Shown: positions 63,390-64,000 of the stretch, in pieces
How the letters are laid out: each line of letters opens with the position of its first letter
Numbering within the stretch: the first letter of the stretch is position 1
NCBI RefSeq assembly: GCF_002135235.1
Contig: NZ_NEGB01000001.1
Span: forward strand, 496,001-560,000
Direction: 5' to 3'
From: Acinetobacter silvestris
GTDB lineage: Bacteria; Pseudomonadota; Gammaproteobacteria; Pseudomonadales; Moraxellaceae
Length of the DNA stretch: 64,000 bases
Translations under genes and position numbers: made by a program
Notes under the pieces: generated by a model
Told to the model about the DNA's origin: nothing
Database searches by the model: none
The model's input: only the letters and a program-made list of their open reading frames with translations

Positions 63390-64000
63390 ATGGATACGAG
63401 TGTGCTTCCGATTATTATATTGTTACCGTTAATACTTGGCACAACCCTTGTCTCATGGCTGAAAAAATTCTCTCGTGGGGTTACGGCTTTAGGGGCAATC
63501 GGGGTCAGTTTAACCAGTTTTATCTTGTTACTGACTCAAGCAAAACCTGTATTAAATGGTTCAGCTTTAGTACAGCATTGGCAATGGCTTCCTCAAGTCG
63601 GAATCGACTTCAGTTTTCGCCTTGACGCTTTAGGTTTGATCTTCGCATTGCTGATCACAGGGATCGGCACACTCATTTATATTTACGCTTATTATTATCT
63701 CAACCCTAAAAACTCTTTAAGCAAACTGTATGCTTTGCTGATGCTCTTTATGGCAGCAATGTTGGGAATTTCACTCTCCAATAACCTCATCATTTTATTG
63801 GTGTTCTGGGAACTTACCAGTATTTCTTCATTTTTATTGGTGGGATACTGGAGTAACTACGATGCAGCACAACGTGGCGCACGTATGGCACTCACCATTA
63901 CCGGTATGGGTGGACTGGCCATGCTGGGTGGATTTATCCTGATTGGACAAATCACTGGCACCTATCAAATTGACCAAATTTCGGGTATGGCGCAAACCAT
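63390..64000 (+). CDS. mnhA: Na+/H+ antiporter subunit MnhA/MrpA (partial, runs off window)
   Basis: The ATG at 63390 opens a frame to the end of the window (203 codons). It starts MDTSVLPIIILLPLILGTTL and continues with FRLDALGLIFALLITGIGTLIYIYA, FMAAMLGISLSNNLIILLVFWELTSISSFLLVGYW and RGARMALTITGMGGLAMLGGFILIG. This is the NuoL-like N-terminus of MrpA/MnhA, the large subunit of the multisubunit Mrp antiporter. FWELTS carries the conserved glutamate. The SD is weak. Remaining subunits should follow beyond the window. Another frame open from 63347 to 63625 is a shadow. Confidence 0.92.
   Translation, partial: MDTSVLPIIILLPLILGTTLVSWLKKFSRGVTALGAIGVSLTSFILLLTQAKPVLNGSALVQHWQWLPQVGIDFSFRLDALGLIFALLITGIGTLIYIYAYYYLNPKNSLSKLYALLMLFMAAMLGISLSNNLIILLVFWELTSISSFLLVGYWSNYDAAQRGARMALTITGMGGLAMLGGFILIGQITGTYQIDQISGMAQT

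Noticed and set aside
63347..63625. 92-codon plus-strand ORF at the start of the Mrp region
   Set aside because: Wrong frame. The frame from 63390 has clear MrpA helices and motifs.
1..64000. Mobile elements, CRISPR arrays, tRNA and rRNA genes
   Set aside because: None seen by eye: no transposase frames, no regularly spaced direct repeats except the 12-bp array in recD, and no tRNA-like cloverleaf noticed. A tRNA scan was not possible.

Overview
The window looks like a chromosomal segment of an Acinetobacter species (Gammaproteobacteria, Moraxellaceae). The sequence is AT-rich and the recognisable genes fit that genus: an AbeM-type MATE exporter, a two-domain polyphosphate:AMP phosphotransferase of the kind known from A. 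johnsonii, a stand-alone gspF-gspG pair, a UbiE with a long N-terminal extension, and recC-recB-recD in tandem. Species is not resolved. I see no IS element, prophage, CRISPR array, tRNA or rRNA. Most of the window reads as core genome with short intergenic spaces and many intrinsic terminators.

Layout. 1-9.8 kb: aroE, a large lipoprotein, an acyl-CoA dehydrogenase, a 37-residue membrane peptide, a secreted protein, hemW, a YdcZ-like DMT protein, abeM and a DUF1737 protein. 10-20 kb: an ABC1/UbiB-like kinase, crcB, a HopJ-family protein, a GFA protein, a flavoprotein overlapping a divergent TrmB-like methyltransferase, yacG, a frameshifted two-helix membrane ORF, an MBL hydrolase, hemH, a DUF4062 protein, murI and a DUF1285 protein. 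20-32 kb: ETF-ubiquinone oxidoreductase, a TusA-like protein, corC-lnt (overlapping ATGA), a small membrane protein, gspG/gspF, priA and a KefB/KefC-type antiporter. 32-39 kb: hslO, cbpA-cbpM, a YdcH protein, a CorA-type transporter, and rpsO-pnp with a long leader hairpin before pnp. 39-50 kb: an EstB-like serine hydrolase, a predicted Rsm-type small RNA with a GacA-like upstream box, then recD, recB and recC. 50-57.7 kb: a DUF697-like protein, pap, a DUF-type helical protein, the ubiquinone cluster ubiE-ubiJ-ubiB, and hisIE. 57.7-64 kb: phoX with a four-unit Pho box, a UvrD-like helicase paired with a degenerate PtuA/RecF-like ATPase, and the start of an mnhA/mrpA antiporter operon cut by the window edge.

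Functional themes are respiration and quinones (etfD, ubiE/J/B, a second ABC1 kinase), haem synthesis (hemH, hemW), phosphate and polyphosphate (phoX, pap), DNA repair and restart (recBCD, priA, the UvrD-like helicase), and RNA turnover (pnp, rpsO).

The most interesting signals are mostly non-coding or cryptic. (1) At 40636-40862 on the minus strand there is a putative CsrA/RsmA-sequestering RNA, with every GGA in or near a hairpin loop and an 18-bp GacA-type box upstream. (2) At 42673-42732 five 12-bp repeats of DnaA-box-like 9-mers form the first codons of recD. (3) At 59973-62907 a helicase is paired with an ATPase whose Walker B glutamate and switch histidine are both replaced. (4) At 59775-59814 four PhoB half-sites sit at exact 11-bp spacing. 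(5) At 15478-15484 a 7-T tract breaks an otherwise intact small membrane ORF.
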